Source: CAVXYG01 sp963706835 (GTDB taxonomy: Bacteria; Actinomycetota; Actinomycetes; S36-B12; GCA-2699445). Taken from it: a stretch of 64,000 bases of DNA. The number at the start of each line of letters is the position of its first letter. Within the stretch, counting starts at the first letter, position 1. The stretch covers positions 124,001 through 188,000 of the forward strand of contig CAVPOB010000003.1 in NCBI GenBank assembly GCA_963706835.1, in the 5' to 3' direction. Made by a program: the position numbers and the translations under genes. This document shows, one piece after another, positions 1 through 9,287 of this stretch. The notes under the pieces were generated by a model. It worked only from the letters and a program-made list of their open reading frames with translations, made no database searches and was not told where the DNA came from.

Positions 1-3000
1 GCCGGGCGCGCCGAGGCGATCGCAGCGGCCCTGCGCAAGCATCAGGTCATCGTGGTCGCCGGCGAGACGGGGTCCGGCAAGACGACCCAGCTGCCGAAGA
101 TCGCCCTGGCCGCCGGCCGCGGCGACAAGGGCAATGATCGGCCACACTCAGCCACGCCGACTGGCCGCGCGCACGTTGGCCGCGCGGATCGCCGAGGAGT
201 GCGGCGTCGAGCTCGGTACCGAGGTGGGATTCGCCGTCAGGTTCACCGACCGCACGGCCAAGGGCACGCGCGTCAAGGTGATGACCGACGGCATCCTGCT
301 GGCCGAACTGCGGCGGGACCGGGACCTGCGCCGCTACGACACCCTCATCATCGACGAGGCCCATGAGCGCAGCCTGAACATCGACTTCCTGTTGGGATAC
401 CTCAAGCGCCTGCTTCCCCGCCGACCCGACCTGCGCACGATCGTCACCAGTGCCACCATCGACCTACAGCGGTTCTCCGAGCACTTCGGCGGCGCCCCGA
501 TCATCGAGGTCAGCGGGCGGACCTACCCCGTCGAGGTCCGCTACGAGCCCACGCCGGACGCCGCCAGCGACGATGTGGATGCCGTCTGCGACGCCGTCCT
601 GGACTGCCTGACCTCCGGCGACGGCGACGTGCTGGTGTTCCTGTCCGGCCAGCGCGAGATCGCCGATGTCGCCGAGGCCCTGCGGCACTTGCTGGACCGC
701 ACCGTCACCGTCCTGCCACTGTATGCCCGGCTCAGCGCCGCGGAGCAGCACCGCGTCTTCACCCCGGGTGGCGGCCGACGGGTGGTGCTAGCCACCAACG
801 TCGCCGAGACCTCGATCACCGTGCCGGGCATCCGTTACGTCGTGGATCCCGGCACGGCCCGCATCTCCCGCTACAGCAAGCGCCTGAAGGTGCAGCGACT
901 GCCCATCGAGAAGGTCTCCCAGGCCTCGGCGAACCAGCGGGCCGGACGCTGCGGGCGGGTGCGGGACGGCATCGCCGTGCGGCTCTACAGCGAAGAGGAC
1001 TTCGCCAGCCGCCCGGCCTTCACCGATCCCGAGATCCTGCGCACCAACCTCGCCTCGGTGCTGCTGCAGATGGCCGACCTGCGCCTTGGGGACATCGCCC
1101 GCTTCCCGTTCCTCGATCCGCCCGACGCGCGCCAGGTCCGCGACGGGCTCGCGGTGCTGCGCGAACTCGGCGCGCTCGATGATCGCCGTCAGCTGACCGA
1201 CGTCGGCCGCAGGATGGCTCGGCTGCCCCTCGACCCGCACCTGGCCCGGATGGTGCTGGCCGCCCAGGACGCCGGCTGTGTGCGCGAGGTCGTGATCATC
1301 GCGGCGGGGCTCACGATCCAGGACCCCCGGGAGCGGCCCGAGGCCGAGCGCAACCGCGCCGACGCCCTGCACGCCCGCTTCCACGACCGGACCTCGGACT
1401 TCATCACGCTGCTCAACCTGTACGACCACATCCGCGAGGTTCGGCAGTCCACGTCCGCCAACGGCCTGCGCAGAGCCTGCCGCGAGCAGTTCCTGCACTA
1501 CCTGCGCGTCCGGGAGTGGCAGGATCTCATCGGCCAGCTGCGAGAGGTGCTCAAGGACATTGGTGTCGGCTGGAGCAGCGATCGGGACAACCCCGAGGTG
1601 ATCCATCGCGCCCTGCTGCCGGGCATGCTGTCCGGCATCGGCATGTACGACGCGGCGCGCCGGGACTACTTGGGGGCCAGGGGTGCCCGATTCGTCATCT
1701 TCCCCGGGTCGGCGCTGGCGAAGACGTCGCCGGATTGGGTGATGTCCAGCGAGATCGTGGAGACCTCGCGGCTGTTCGCGCGACGCTGTGCGGCGGTGAA
1801 GCCGGAGTGGATCGAGTCGGCGGCGGGCGACCTGGTGGCGCGCCAGTACTCCGAGCCGAGGTGGTCGGCCAAGCGCGGCTCCGCCGTGGCCACCGAGCGG
1901 GTCACGCTGTACGGCGTGCCGATCGTCGTCGACCGTACGGTGCCCTTTGGCCGCATCGACCCGGTGGTGGCCCGGGAACTGTTCATCCGCAGCGCACTGG
2001 TGGAGGGTGCCTGGCGTACCCAGCACCGGTTCTGGCATGCCAACCGACGCGCGATCGAGGCGGCCGAGCAGGTGGAGCACAGAAGCCGCCGGCGTGGCCT
2101 GGTCCTGGATGAGGACGGGCAATACGCCTTCTACGACGCCCGGATCCCGGCGGAAGTCATCTCCGCCCGGCACTTCGACACTTGGTGGAAGAAGGCCGGC
2201 CGAACCGACCCCGACCGACTGACCCTGACCGAAGCGGACCTGCACCCCCACGACGCGGCCATGCCCGAGGATGACGACTTCCCGACCCAGTGGTCGGCCG
2301 GGCCGCAGGTGCGCCTCGACCTCCACTACGCCTTCGCTCCGGGCGAGGCGGCGGACGGGATCACCGTGGACGTACCGCTGGCGGCGCTGGCCGGTCTGGA
2401 TCCCGCGGAGGTCCCCGGCGCAGCGCCGGGGCAACGTGCCGACCTCGTGGCGGCCCTGGTGCGCAGCCTGCCCAAGCCGCTGCGCCGCGAACTCGGCCCC
2501 GCGCCCAACATCGTGCCCGCTGTCCTGGACGCGCCCGAGATGACGGGGCGTGCGCTGCTGGACGGAGTTGCGGCGGCACTGGCCCGGTTGCGCGGCGCTC
2601 CGGTGGCCGCAGCGGACTTTGACCTCGGCAGGGTCCCGCTGCACCTGCTGCCCCGCTACCGCGTCCTCGACGAGTCAGGCGATTTGCTGGCGCAGGACCG
2701 CGACCTCGCCGCCCTGCAGCAGCGACTCGCGCCCGAGCGGGCCGAGATGCTGCAACGGTCGGCGGGAGACCTGACCATGGTCGGCGCCACCGACTGGTCG
2801 TTCGGCACCATCCCCGGCGAGGTGCGGCGCAGCGTCTCCGGTGTTCCGGTCACCGGGTACCCGGCGCTGGTCGATCGCGGCAGCACGGTGGACCTGGTGG
2901 TGCTGGACGACGCCGCCGAGGCGCGGCGACGCCATGTCAGGGGGGTCCGCCGACTGATCCGGCTCGCGCTCGCGGACCCGGGGCCGAAGGCGTTCGCCGG

Positions 3001-3640
3001 GCTTGATACACCGGCGCGCCTCATCCTGGGCCGGTTCCCGCACGGCGGCGCGGAGGCCTTGCTGGCCGACTGTGGCGACGCTTGCATCGACGACCTGCTT
3101 GCGGGGACCGATATCCGCCAGGCCCTCCAGTTCGCGGCGATATCGGAGCAGGCCGCCGGCGAACTGCCGCGACGGTTTGCCGGTGCACTGCCGACGCTGG
3201 TGGACTGCCTGCGACCGGCGTGGGATGTCGATCGAGCCCTCGGCGAGCTGACGTCACCGCTGGTCGCGGAGTCGGTCGCCGACATAGGCTCGGAGCTGCG
3301 GCGCCTGGTGGGGCCGAGGCCCGTGACACGCATGGGCGCGCAGCGCCTGCCCGACCTGCGGCGCTACCTGCAGGCTCTGGCGTGGCGCGCGTCCCGGGTC
3401 GCCGACGATCCGCCCGGGGACTCCCGCCGACTGGCCCAGGTGCGGCAGGCCGAAACACTCCTGGCAGCGGCGGTCGCAGGATGGCCCGTGCCGGACCCCG
3501 CCGGAGCAGACGCCAAGGCCGCACATGCCCGACAACTGCTCGACGAGTATCGGGTCAGCCTGTTCGCCCAGCAGATGCGAACGGCGATGCCGGTCTCGCT
3601 GCGACGCATCGAGAAGCACGTGGCGGCGCTGGCCGAGTAG
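1..3640 (+). CDS. hrpA: ATP-dependent RNA helicase HrpA (5'-truncated, one frameshift)
   Basis: DEAH-box RNA helicase of the HrpA family, cut by the window start. Walker A (GETGSGKTT) lies at nt 61-87 in frame 1. The rest, from the MIGHTQPRR motif at nt 134, is in another frame, so about one extra base sits near nt 132. Seen after that: the DEAH box at nt 353-364, the SAT motif (VTSATID), the motif VI core QRAGRCGR, the helicase-associated domain, and the long C-terminal DUF3418-type region that separates HrpA from shorter DEAH helicases. More than 1,200 residues are visible, near the usual 1,300. It unwinds RNA in the cytoplasm; in other bacteria HrpA acts on mRNA processing and stalled ribosomes. 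The frameshift splits the ATPase core and is probably a sequencing indel. Confidence 0.93.
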   Translation, partial: PGAPRRSQRPCASIRSSWSPARRGPARRPSCRRSPWPPAAATRAMIGHTQPRRLAARTLAARIAEECGVELGTEVGFAVRFTDRTAKGTRVKVMTDGILLAELRRDRDLRRYDTLIIDEAHERSLNIDFLLGYLKRLLPRRPDLRTIVTSATIDLQRFSEHFGGAPIIEVSGRTYPVEVRYEPTPDAASDDVDAVCDAVLDCLTSGDGDVLVFLSGQREIADVAEALRHLLDRTVTVLPLYARLSAAEQHRVFTPGGGRRVVLATNVAETSITVPGIRYVVDPGTARISRYSKRLKVQRLPIEKVSQASANQRAGRCGRVRDGIAVRLYSEEDFASRPAFTDPEILRTNLASVLLQMADLRLGDIARFPFLDPPDARQVRDGLAVLRELGALDDRRQLTDVGRRMARLPLDPHLARMVLAAQDAGCVREVVIIAAGLTIQDPRERPEAERNRADALHARFHDRTSDFITLLNLYDHIREVRQSTSANGLRRACREQFLHYLRVREWQDLIGQLREVLKDIGVGWSSDRDNPEVIHRALLPGMLSGIGMYDAARRDYLGARGARFVIFPGSALAKTSPDWVMSSEIVETSRLFARRCAAVKPEWIESAAGDLVARQYSEPRWSAKRGSAVATERVTLYGVPIVVDRTVPFGRIDPVVARELFIRSALVEGAWRTQHRFWHANRRAIEAAEQVEHRSRRRGLVLDEDGQYAFYDARIPAEVISARHFDTWWKKAGRTDPDRLTLTEADLHPHDAAMPEDDDFPTQWSAGPQVRLDLHYAFAPGEAADGITVDVPLAALAGLDPAEVPGAAPGQRADLVAALVRSLPKPLRRELGPAPNIVPAVLDAPEMTGRALLDGVAAALARLRGAPVAAADFDLGRVPLHLLPRYRVLDESGDLLAQDRDLAALQQRLAPERAEMLQRSAGDLTMVGATDWSFGTIPGEVRRSVSGVPVTGYPALVDRGSTVDLVVLDDAAEARRRHVRGVRRLIRLALADPGPKAFAGLDTPARLILGRFPHGGAEALLADCGDACIDDLLAGTDIRQALQFAAISEQAAGELPRRFAGALPTLVDCLRPAWDVDRALGELTSPLVAESVADIGSELRRLVGPRPVTRMGAQRLPDLRRYLQALAWRASRVADDPPGDSRRLAQVRQAETLLAAAVAGWPVPDPAGADAKAAHARQLLDEYRVSLFAQQMRTAMPVSLRRIEKHVAALAE

Positions 3641-3856
3641 CGGACCGGCTCGCTGCTCAGAGCCGAGGGCCCCTTGATCGCAAGCCAACGCGCCGGAGAC
3701 CTTGGCTCAAATCTCGATGGGGTTCTCTATCCGGACAGATTGCGCCCATATCGTTCGTTATTGCGACACATGACCGCAGATATCTCAGTTTCGCGCACAT
3801 CATCTCCCCCAAGATCGCGATGATGCCGATGGCCGTACTAAGGGAGGGGTAGCCGC

Positions 3857-5122
3857 ATGAAGGTGCGATCCATCGTGGCGACATGTCTGCTGGGGACGCT
3901 CGGAACAGCCGCCCTACCGGCCGGTGCAGGCGCCGCCGGACCGATCGCGGGCGTCCCTGCAGCGGCTGCACAAGCGCCCGCCGCCGCGCTTCTCAGCGCC
4001 GGCGCCCTGCCCACGAGCGCGCTCCCCGGCGCGGTGCTGCAGACCGCCCCACTGCTCGCCGCCGCGCCCTCCTTGGCCCCGGGCGCCAGCGGCTCCCACA
4101 TCGTGGCGCTGCAGAAGGCCCTGATCGCCCGCGGCCACAGCATCCCCGCCGGACCCACCGGGTACTACGGATCCCAGACCAGAGCCGCTGTCGCGGCGTT
4201 CCAGCGCTCCCAGGGCTGGCGCGGCTCCGGCGCCGACGGCATCCCCGGCCCCCAGACCCTCGCCCGGCTCGGCCTCAGCAGATCCGCACCCGCCGCTGCG
4301 TCCCCTGCCCCGCGCACCGTGGCCGCACCTGCCGCTCGCGCACCTGCTGTGTCTGCCGGCAGTTCCGGCGACTACCGCATGGGTGCCAGCGGCTCGCATG
4401 TGGTTGCGCTGCAGAAGGCCCTGATCGCCCGCGGCCACCGCATCCCCGCCGGACCCACCGGGTACTACGGATCCCAGACCAGAGCCGCTGTCGCGGCGTT
4501 CCAGCGCTCCCAGGGCTGGCGCGGCTCCGGCGCCGACGGCATCCCCGGCCGCCAGACGCTCGCCCGGCTGGGGGCGGTGGCCTCGTCTCCCGCTGCCCGT
4601 TCCGTCGCCGCGCCGAGCGGTGCGCTGTCGCCGGGCTCGTTCATCGCGCGCTACGGCCCCATGGCCCGCAGCGCTGCGGCCGCCACGGGCGTGCCCGCCC
4701 TGGTGACGCTCGGTCAGGCCGCCCTGGAATCCGGCTGGGGGCGAGGGGCTGCGGGCAACAACTTCTTCGGCGTGAAGGCCAAGCCATGGGAGTCGGGCAG
4801 GATGCTGCGCACGACCTATGAAGTGCTGTCGAGTCCGGACGCGAAGGGCTTCGCGCAGATCCTCTCGGTGACCCGTCGAGCGGACGGCCGGTACACCTAT
4901 CAGGTCCGGGACTGGTTCCGGACCTACGCCTCGGCCGAGGAGTCGTTCGTGCAGCACAACCAGTTGCTGCGGGGGTCGCGCTACAGCGGCGCGTTCCGGC
5001 ACACGGCCGATCCCTACCGCTTCGCCTCGGCCGTCGCCGCTGCGGGGTATGCCACCGATCCCAGCTACACCAACAAAGTGCACGATGTGATGCGGCTGAT
5101 CGAGCGCTACGGGTTCCGCTGA
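3857..5122 (+). CDS. Secreted glucosaminidase with two peptidoglycan-binding domains
   Basis: A 421-residue cell-wall hydrolase. An N-terminal signal peptide (about residues 1-25) precedes an Ala-rich stretch, then two peptidoglycan-binding type-1 domains (about residues 75-140 and 175-240) and a C-terminal mannosyl-glycoprotein endo-beta-N-acetylglucosaminidase (FlgJ/LytG-like) domain from about residue 255. The probable catalytic Glu is in AALESGWG, followed by NNFFGVKAK. The two binding domains are nearly identical in DNA, offset by exactly 300 bp, so the duplication is recent or kept uniform by gene conversion. The start is supported by an AGGGAGGGG ribosome binding site at nt 3840-3848. 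The enzyme should cleave glycan strands of peptidoglycan outside the cell. It stands alone between hrpA and a small membrane protein. Confidence 0.88.
   Translation: MKVRSIVATCLLGTLGTAALPAGAGAAGPIAGVPAAAAQAPAAALLSAGALPTSALPGAVLQTAPLLAAAPSLAPGASGSHIVALQKALIARGHSIPAGPTGYYGSQTRAAVAAFQRSQGWRGSGADGIPGPQTLARLGLSRSAPAAASPAPRTVAAPAARAPAVSAGSSGDYRMGASGSHVVALQKALIARGHRIPAGPTGYYGSQTRAAVAAFQRSQGWRGSGADGIPGRQTLARLGAVASSPAARSVAAPSGALSPGSFIARYGPMARSAAAATGVPALVTLGQAALESGWGRGAAGNNFFGVKAKPWESGRMLRTTYEVLSSPDAKGFAQILSVTRRADGRYTYQVRDWFRTYASAEESFVQHNQLLRGSRYSGAFRHTADPYRFASAVAAAGYATDPSYTNKVHDVMRLIERYGFR
4080..4571 (+). repeat. Intragenic direct repeat encoding the two PG-binding domains
   Basis: Two copies about 190 bp long (about 4080-4271 and 4380-4571), offset by 300 bp. 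About 110 consecutive bases are the same in both (4140-4249 against 4440-4549), including synonymous positions. Confidence 0.9.
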
Positions 5123-5160
5123 GCAAGCCGGCACGTCCGGACCCTGCACCGGCTGCGCTC
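5121..5160 (+). terminator. Possible hairpin terminator after the glucosaminidase gene
   Basis: The arms GAGCAAGCCGG and CCGGCTGCGCTC pair with small mismatches across a loop of about 17 nt and begin at the stop codon. No U-tract follows, as is common in high-GC actinobacteria. Confidence 0.35.
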
Positions 5161-5187
5161 GTCACGACCTTCACCTCTGCTGGCGAC

Positions 5188-5193
5188 TAGGCT
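5188..5193 (+). promoter_or_regulatory. -10 element for a leaderless mRNA (TAGGCT)
   Basis: TAGGCT ends 7 nt before the GTG at 5201 and there is no ribosome binding site, so transcription should start at or next to the start codon. Confidence 0.6.
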
Positions 5194-5200
5194 CGGCCGG

Positions 5201-5875
5201 GTGCAGACGCACGATCCCGGACCCGACCGATCCTGGCGGGCGCGCGCCGTCTCGCTGGAGGCCGCCGCGGTCACCGGCATCCTGTTCGCGGTCCTGTTCG
5301 TTGCTTCGGTCAGCCTCATGCGGGCCGGCCTCCCCGATGTCGGCATGACCCGGGCAGAGATCGCACGGCAGTACGCCGACGCCGATGCCCGACGCCTGGT
5401 GCTGCTGGGGTACTCGCTGGCACCGTTCGCGATCATCACGTTCCTGTGGTTCGTCGGCGTGATGCGCCGTCGACTGCCGCCGTCGGAGCAGTTCGTCGCC
5501 ACGGTGTTCACCCTGGCCAGCGCCGTCTTCGCCGCGATCTTCCTGGTCGCCGCCTCGCTGGTGGGCGGCCCGTTCTACCTGCAACCGGACGGGACCCAGC
5601 CGCAGTTCGACGCCAGCACGCTGATGGGCATGCAGTCGGCGGCCTACGGCCTGGTGTTCGTCATCGGCGTACGGGTGCAGGTCTTGATCGTGCTCACCGC
5701 CACCGCTGCCGGCCGGACGTACGGCACCCTGCCGCGCTGGCTGGTGCTGTTCGGATATTTCGTCGCCGTCGTGCAGACGTTGAACCTGGCACTGTTCGAA
5801 CCGCTGGTCTTCACGTTCCCCTTGTGGGTGCTCGCTGTCAGCGTGACGATCCTGCTGCGCGGCCGCGCGGGGTAA
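5201..5875 (+). CDS. Hypothetical integral membrane protein, 224 aa
   Basis: No family recognised. The protein has five or so hydrophobic segments: one near residues 22-40 and others near 65-85, 102-125, 150-175 and 180-215. The amphipathic stretch after the first segment, with residues such as GMTRAEIARQYADADARR, is probably cytoplasmic or periplasmic loop. The GTG start is favoured because a TAGGCT -10 box lies 7 nt upstream and the frame is open with actinobacterial codon use. It is monocistronic: the next gene is convergent. Nothing nearby indicates its job. Confidence 0.75.
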   Translation: MQTHDPGPDRSWRARAVSLEAAAVTGILFAVLFVASVSLMRAGLPDVGMTRAEIARQYADADARRLVLLGYSLAPFAIITFLWFVGVMRRRLPPSEQFVATVFTLASAVFAAIFLVAASLVGGPFYLQPDGTQPQFDASTLMGMQSAAYGLVFVIGVRVQVLIVLTATAAGRTYGTLPRWLVLFGYFVAVVQTLNLALFEPLVFTFPLWVLAVSVTILLRGRAG

Positions 5876-5950
5876 CGCCGGCCAGGAGCCTTCTGCCCTG
5901 CAAGGCACGGTTCGTCCTGCGCGACACGGCCCGCTGAATCCACCGGCCGT

Positions 5951-6931
5951 TCAGCCGGACCGCCGTGGCGGGCGCGGCATCATGCGCACCGTCGGCAGCG
6001 GCGGCGCGGGGATCCGGTCGTTGGAGTCGCCGACCACCGGGCCGAATCGGCGCCCGGCCTCCCAGTCGTCGCGGGCGGCCACGATCTCGTCGTGGTCGCG
6101 GCCGACGAAGTTCCACCACATCAGCAGGTGCTCGGCCAGGGGCTCACCGCCGAGGACGAGCAGCACTGCTGCTTCCGCAGCATCCAGGCGCACCTGCTCG
6201 GCGCCCCAGCCGAGGTAGCGCAGCTCGCCGAATCCGATCGGCTGCCCGTCGACCAGGCCCGTCCCCCTCGCGACCAGCACGGCGTACTCGAAGTCCCGTT
6301 CCAGCGGCAGCACCGTTGACCCGCCCGCCGGGATGCTCACCTGCGCGCCCACGAGCGGGGAGTAGGTACTCGCCGGCGATGCCAGACCGGCGAACGCACC
6401 CGCGATCCCGGTGATCGCCACCCCGTCGATCACCGCGCTCGGCAGCCGGCCGTGGTGCTCGAAGGCCGGGTCTCGATCACGCTCCCCCTCAGTCAGCGCG
6501 ACCCACAGCTGAACGCCGAACAGCCGATCGGTGACCGGCAGCGAATACTCCGAATGGGCGATGCCGCGCCCCGCGGTCATCAGGCTGAGCTCGCCGGGCA
6601 GCACCCGCTGCACCGACCCGACGCTGTCGCGGTGCTCCACCTCTCCGTCCAGCAGCCACGTCACCGTCTGCAGGCCGATGTGGGGGTGCGGAGGGACGAC
6701 CATGCCGCGCTCCCCCCGCGCCGTCAGGTCGACCGGGCCGTAGTGGTCGACGAAGCACCAGGCCCCGACGGTGCGGATCGCCCGGTGCGGCAGCGTGCGG
6801 CGCACCAGGATCCCCTTCGGCCCGCCGAGCGGCACCTCGCGCGGCTGCAGTGTCTGCGCCGAGGGCGAGGGCTCTGACAGCGCCACTCCGCCGCACGTGC
6901 TCTCGCGGGGCTCGGCCTCGAGGTTGCTCAT
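5951..6931 (-). CDS. Pirin family protein (cupin)
   Basis: A 326-residue pirin-like protein with two cupin domains. The N-terminal cupin has the conserved metal-site signature: FVDHYGP, PPHPHIGLQTVTWLL and TAGRGIAHSE supply the His and Glu ligands. The C-terminal half carries the pirin_C-type cupin (WWNFVGRD, then a Glu/Asp-rich tail). Some pirins show quercetin dioxygenase activity and others bind partner proteins, so the substrate is unknown. ATG 6931 is chosen because it lies just after the upstream SDR gene (stop at 6942, 10-nt gap), which implies a two-gene operon. The longer open frame upstream overlaps the SDR gene and is not coding. Confidence 0.9.
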   Translation of the reverse strand: MSNLEAEPRESTCGGVALSEPSPSAQTLQPREVPLGGPKGILVRRTLPHRAIRTVGAWCFVDHYGPVDLTARGERGMVVPPHPHIGLQTVTWLLDGEVEHRDSVGSVQRVLPGELSLMTAGRGIAHSEYSLPVTDRLFGVQLWVALTEGERDRDPAFEHHGRLPSAVIDGVAITGIAGAFAGLASPASTYSPLVGAQVSIPAGGSTVLPLERDFEYAVLVARGTGLVDGQPIGFGELRYLGWGAEQVRLDAAEAAVLLVLGGEPLAEHLLMWWNFVGRDHDEIVAARDDWEAGRRFGPVVGDSNDRIPAPPLPTVRMMPRPPRRSG

Positions 6932-6941
6932 AGCCCAGACC

Positions 6942-7742
6942 CTAGGCGCGCGGCGCTGCCTGCGCCTGCCGCAACCGCTCGACGATGTGCGCCTGGGCCC
7001 CGCGCATCCCGGCGAGCCAGATGTCGCGATCGGCGGCCCGGGCACGCTCGAAGCGCGCAGTCTCCGGGTGGGTCAGGATCAGGAACTGCCCGCCGTCCAG
7101 CCCTGCGACGATGCGCTCGGCGGCCACCTCGGACGAAATCACGCCCAGTGCCCGCACGGACTCCCCGGCGAGGCTGCCGGATCCGCTGCGCAGCATGGGC
7201 GTCTCGACCCCCATCGGCGCCACGAGCCGCACGTCGAGGCCGTTGTCGCCATAGGTGATGGCCAACCACTCCGCCAGCGCGGCGGCAGCGTGCTTGGTGG
7301 CCGTGTACGGGGCGTTGCCCAGATTGGTCAGCAGCCCGGCGGCGCTGGCGACGGCGACGAACTGACCCCCGCCGGCTGCCAGCATCCGCGGCACCACTGC
7401 GCGGGCCAGGTAGACGTGGGCCATCACGTTGACCCGCCAGGCCAGGTCCCACACCTCGTCGGGGGCTTCGATTCCTCCGCCGCCGGGCACCCCCGCGTTG
7501 GCGACCACCGTGGTCAGCGGGCCGAGATCGCGCTCGACCGCGGCCACAACCTCCTCAATGGCGGCGGAGTCCGCGGCGTCGACCGGGTAGCCGACGGCGC
7601 CCTGCAGTCCCTCCGGCAGGCCCGCGGCCAGCGCCGGATCGGCAATGGCCACCGCGGCGCCGCGCCCGAGGTAGGCCTGCACCAGCGCCGCCCCGAGTCC
7701 CGACGCTGCTCCGGTGATGAGCACGACTTCCCTGTCCGGCAT
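6942..7742 (-). CDS. Short-chain dehydrogenase/reductase
   Basis: A 266-residue classical SDR. The Rossmann nucleotide-binding motif TGAASGLG is at about residues 10-17, the NAG motif (VVANAGVPG) at about 85-95, and the catalytic Ser and the YTATKHA motif (Tyr-x-x-x-Lys) near residues 140-155. The substrate cannot be read from the sequence. ATG 7742 has a GGGAGTGGGA ribosome binding site. It is first in an operon with the pirin gene 10 nt downstream. A TAGGCT hexamer about 20 nt upstream of the RBS could be its -10 box. Confidence 0.9.
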   Translation of the reverse strand: MPDREVVLITGAASGLGAALVQAYLGRGAAVAIADPALAAGLPEGLQGAVGYPVDAADSAAIEEVVAAVERDLGPLTTVVANAGVPGGGGIEAPDEVWDLAWRVNVMAHVYLARAVVPRMLAAGGGQFVAVASAAGLLTNLGNAPYTATKHAAAALAEWLAITYGDNGLDVRLVAPMGVETPMLRSGSGSLAGESVRALGVISSEVAAERIVAGLDGGQFLILTHPETARFERARAADRDIWLAGMRGAQAHIVERLRQAQAAPRA

Positions 7743-7817
7743 TCCCACTCCCGTCGTCTTCTCCCGGCAGGAGCCTATCGGGCGCGTCGGCGACGCCCGG
7801 CTTGGTTGACGACGGCC

Positions 7818-7967
7818 ATGAGCGACCCGCACGGCATCGCACTCATCGGGTTCGGAACCGCCGGCCGCATCTTCCACGCGCCCCTGATCGAGGCAACCCC
7901 GGAACTGGCCCTGCGGTACGTGAGCCGCAGGCACCCATCGTGCGAACAGCACCGCATCGCGCGATGA
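7818..7967 (+). pseudogene. N-terminal remnant of a Gfo/Idh/MocA oxidoreductase
   Basis: The first ~33 residues after ATG 7818 read as the start of a Gfo/Idh/MocA dehydrogenase: the Rossmann segment ALIGFGTAGRIFHAPLI is characteristic (GxGxxG-type plus FHAPLI). The frame then loses similarity and ends at a stop after 49 residues, where a family member would have about 350. No downstream continuation is visible in any frame before the small gene at 7964. It is a deletion remnant, not an indel artefact. Confidence 0.65.
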
Positions 7968-8143
7968 TCATGCACATGCTGTCCCTGCTCCAGCATGTGA
8001 TCGACCACGGTGCGCCCGCCCAGGCGGCGCGGGCCCGCGAGATCGCGGCGGGGCTGACCCGACACCCCGATTCGGAGGAGTTGCGCCGGGCCGCCCGCGA
8101 ACTCGTCGACGCCTTCCTGCACGATCCCCACCTGACGCGATAG
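7964..8143 (+). CDS. Small hypothetical protein, 59 aa
   Basis: Starts at ATG 7964 (or 7970), overlapping the end of the oxidoreductase remnant. The product is a helical, charged 57-59-residue protein (HPDSEELRRAARELVDAF) with no signal peptide or membrane segment. Composition is protein-like rather than shadow-like. No family recognised and no ribosome binding site, so it is a tentative gene. Confidence 0.45.
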   Translation: MIMHMLSLLQHVIDHGAPAQAARAREIAAGLTRHPDSEELRRAARELVDAFLHDPHLTR

Positions 8144-8145
8144 CG

Positions 8146-8611
8146 CTACCGGAGCAGGCGACTGCTCACCAGGCATGCGGCGGCTGCGACCAGCACCGCC
8201 GCCGCCGTCGCAGCGACGCCGAACCCGGAGACGGCCAGGAGCGCCCCGGCGATGACCACCAGCCCCACCGCGAGACCCCGCAGCTCCCGCGCGACCCAAT
8301 CCGGCTGCCAGGCGAACAGCACCAGGCAGCCGCCCAGCACCACCGCCGCGGCCACCGGGACCAGTTGCTCCACCAGCGGGCGCTGCCCCAGACACCCCGC
8401 CAGTGCTGGCCGCGTCGAGGGCCAGCCAGACGCATCCGATCAGGCAGGCCGCCATGAGGCCAGCGGCCTGCAGGGCGCGGACCTGTCGTAGCACGTGGCG
8501 CGGCGGCACCCGCCCGGCGCGCACCGCCCGCAGCCACGGCAGGCCGGCGACGCCGAGGACGAGTGCCCCGGCGACGAGGCTCGTGAGCATCACCAGCGAC
8601 AGGTCCGACAT
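8146..8611 (-). CDS. Small membrane protein (frameshifted)
   Basis: Starts at ATG 8611 and shows hydrophobic segments at about residues 3-25 and 48-65. The frame breaks near nt 8390, in a G-rich run (GGCGGGG on the coding strand), and resumes in another frame with two more hydrophobic segments to the stop at 8146. Joined, it is about 154 residues with four transmembrane helices. No family recognised. The gene lies 16 nt downstream of the GNAT gene on the same strand and may be co-transcribed with it. Confidence 0.5.
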
Positions 8612-8627
8612 GGCCGCCTCCTCCCGC

Positions 8628-9179
8628 TCAGACTCCGGTCCGCCGCGGCTCGGCGCCAGAGTCGATCGACCCGAACCGTCGCACCATCACCCAGTCCTCG
8701 TTCGGGACGTCGTGGACCAGGAACACCCGTTCGCTGTGCGCGTCGAACCCGTGCCGGCGATAGAAGGCGATGGCCCGGGCGTTGACCTTGGACGTCCCCA
8801 GCCACAGGCCTTCCTGGCCAAGCGCGCGGGCCCGATGCACCGCCACGTCCATCAGCGCATCGGCCAGGCCGGAACCGTGCAGCTCCCCGCGCACGTAGAG
8901 CTGTCGCACCTCCAGCAGTCGGCGATCGGCCACGGGGCCGCGGCCCTGCGCGAGCAGGAGGTATCCCACGGTCCGACCATCGGTCTGCTCGGCCACCGTG
9001 TACTCCAGGCCGACATCGGCGATGTTGATGCGGAAGGCGTCCGCCGACAGCCGCCGCTGGATGTGTGCCGCCACCGCTGCAGGGTCGAACTGCGGCGGAC
9101 AGGCGAGCGGGAAGGTTGCCGCGGCCAGCTCCGCCAACAGCGGCGCGTCCGACACCACGGCTCTGCGCACCACCCACAC
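8628..9179 (-). CDS. GNAT family N-acetyltransferase
   Basis: An acetyl-CoA-dependent acyltransferase of about 183 residues. The fold signature is RRAVVSDAPLLAELA at the N-terminus, the beta-4 strand LLEVRQLYVR leading into the acetyl-CoA loop (LHGSGLADALM), and the C-terminal AIAFYRRHGF motif. The acceptor is unknown. GTG 9179 starts just before the conserved domain. An ATG nine bases upstream has a good GGAGGG site but is out of frame, so a one-base indel between them is possible and the true start may be that ATG. Confidence 0.8.
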   Translation of the reverse strand: MWVVRRAVVSDAPLLAELAAATFPLACPPQFDPAAVAAHIQRRLSADAFRINIADVGLEYTVAEQTDGRTVGYLLLAQGRGPVADRRLLEVRQLYVRGELHGSGLADALMDVAVHRARALGQEGLWLGTSKVNARAIAFYRRHGFDAHSERVFLVHDVPNEDWVMVRRFGSIDSGAEPRRTGV

Positions 9180-9287
9180 CGACCGGCATCGCGACCCTCC
9201 TTCTCGCCCAGCGTAATCCCGCGCGGCTCTTCGGGCGCTGCGGCAGACTGAGGTCATGCAGTCCCCCTGCGATGCGGGAGTCGACCG

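Noticed and set aside
788..2644. A 618-codon open frame on the minus strand
   Set aside because: Antisense shadow of hrpA caused by high third-position GC.
3641..3856. A c-di-AMP (ydaO-type) riboswitch before the cell-wall hydrolase gene
   Set aside because: Such riboswitches often precede actinobacterial wall hydrolases, but I could not find the conserved motifs in these 216 bp.
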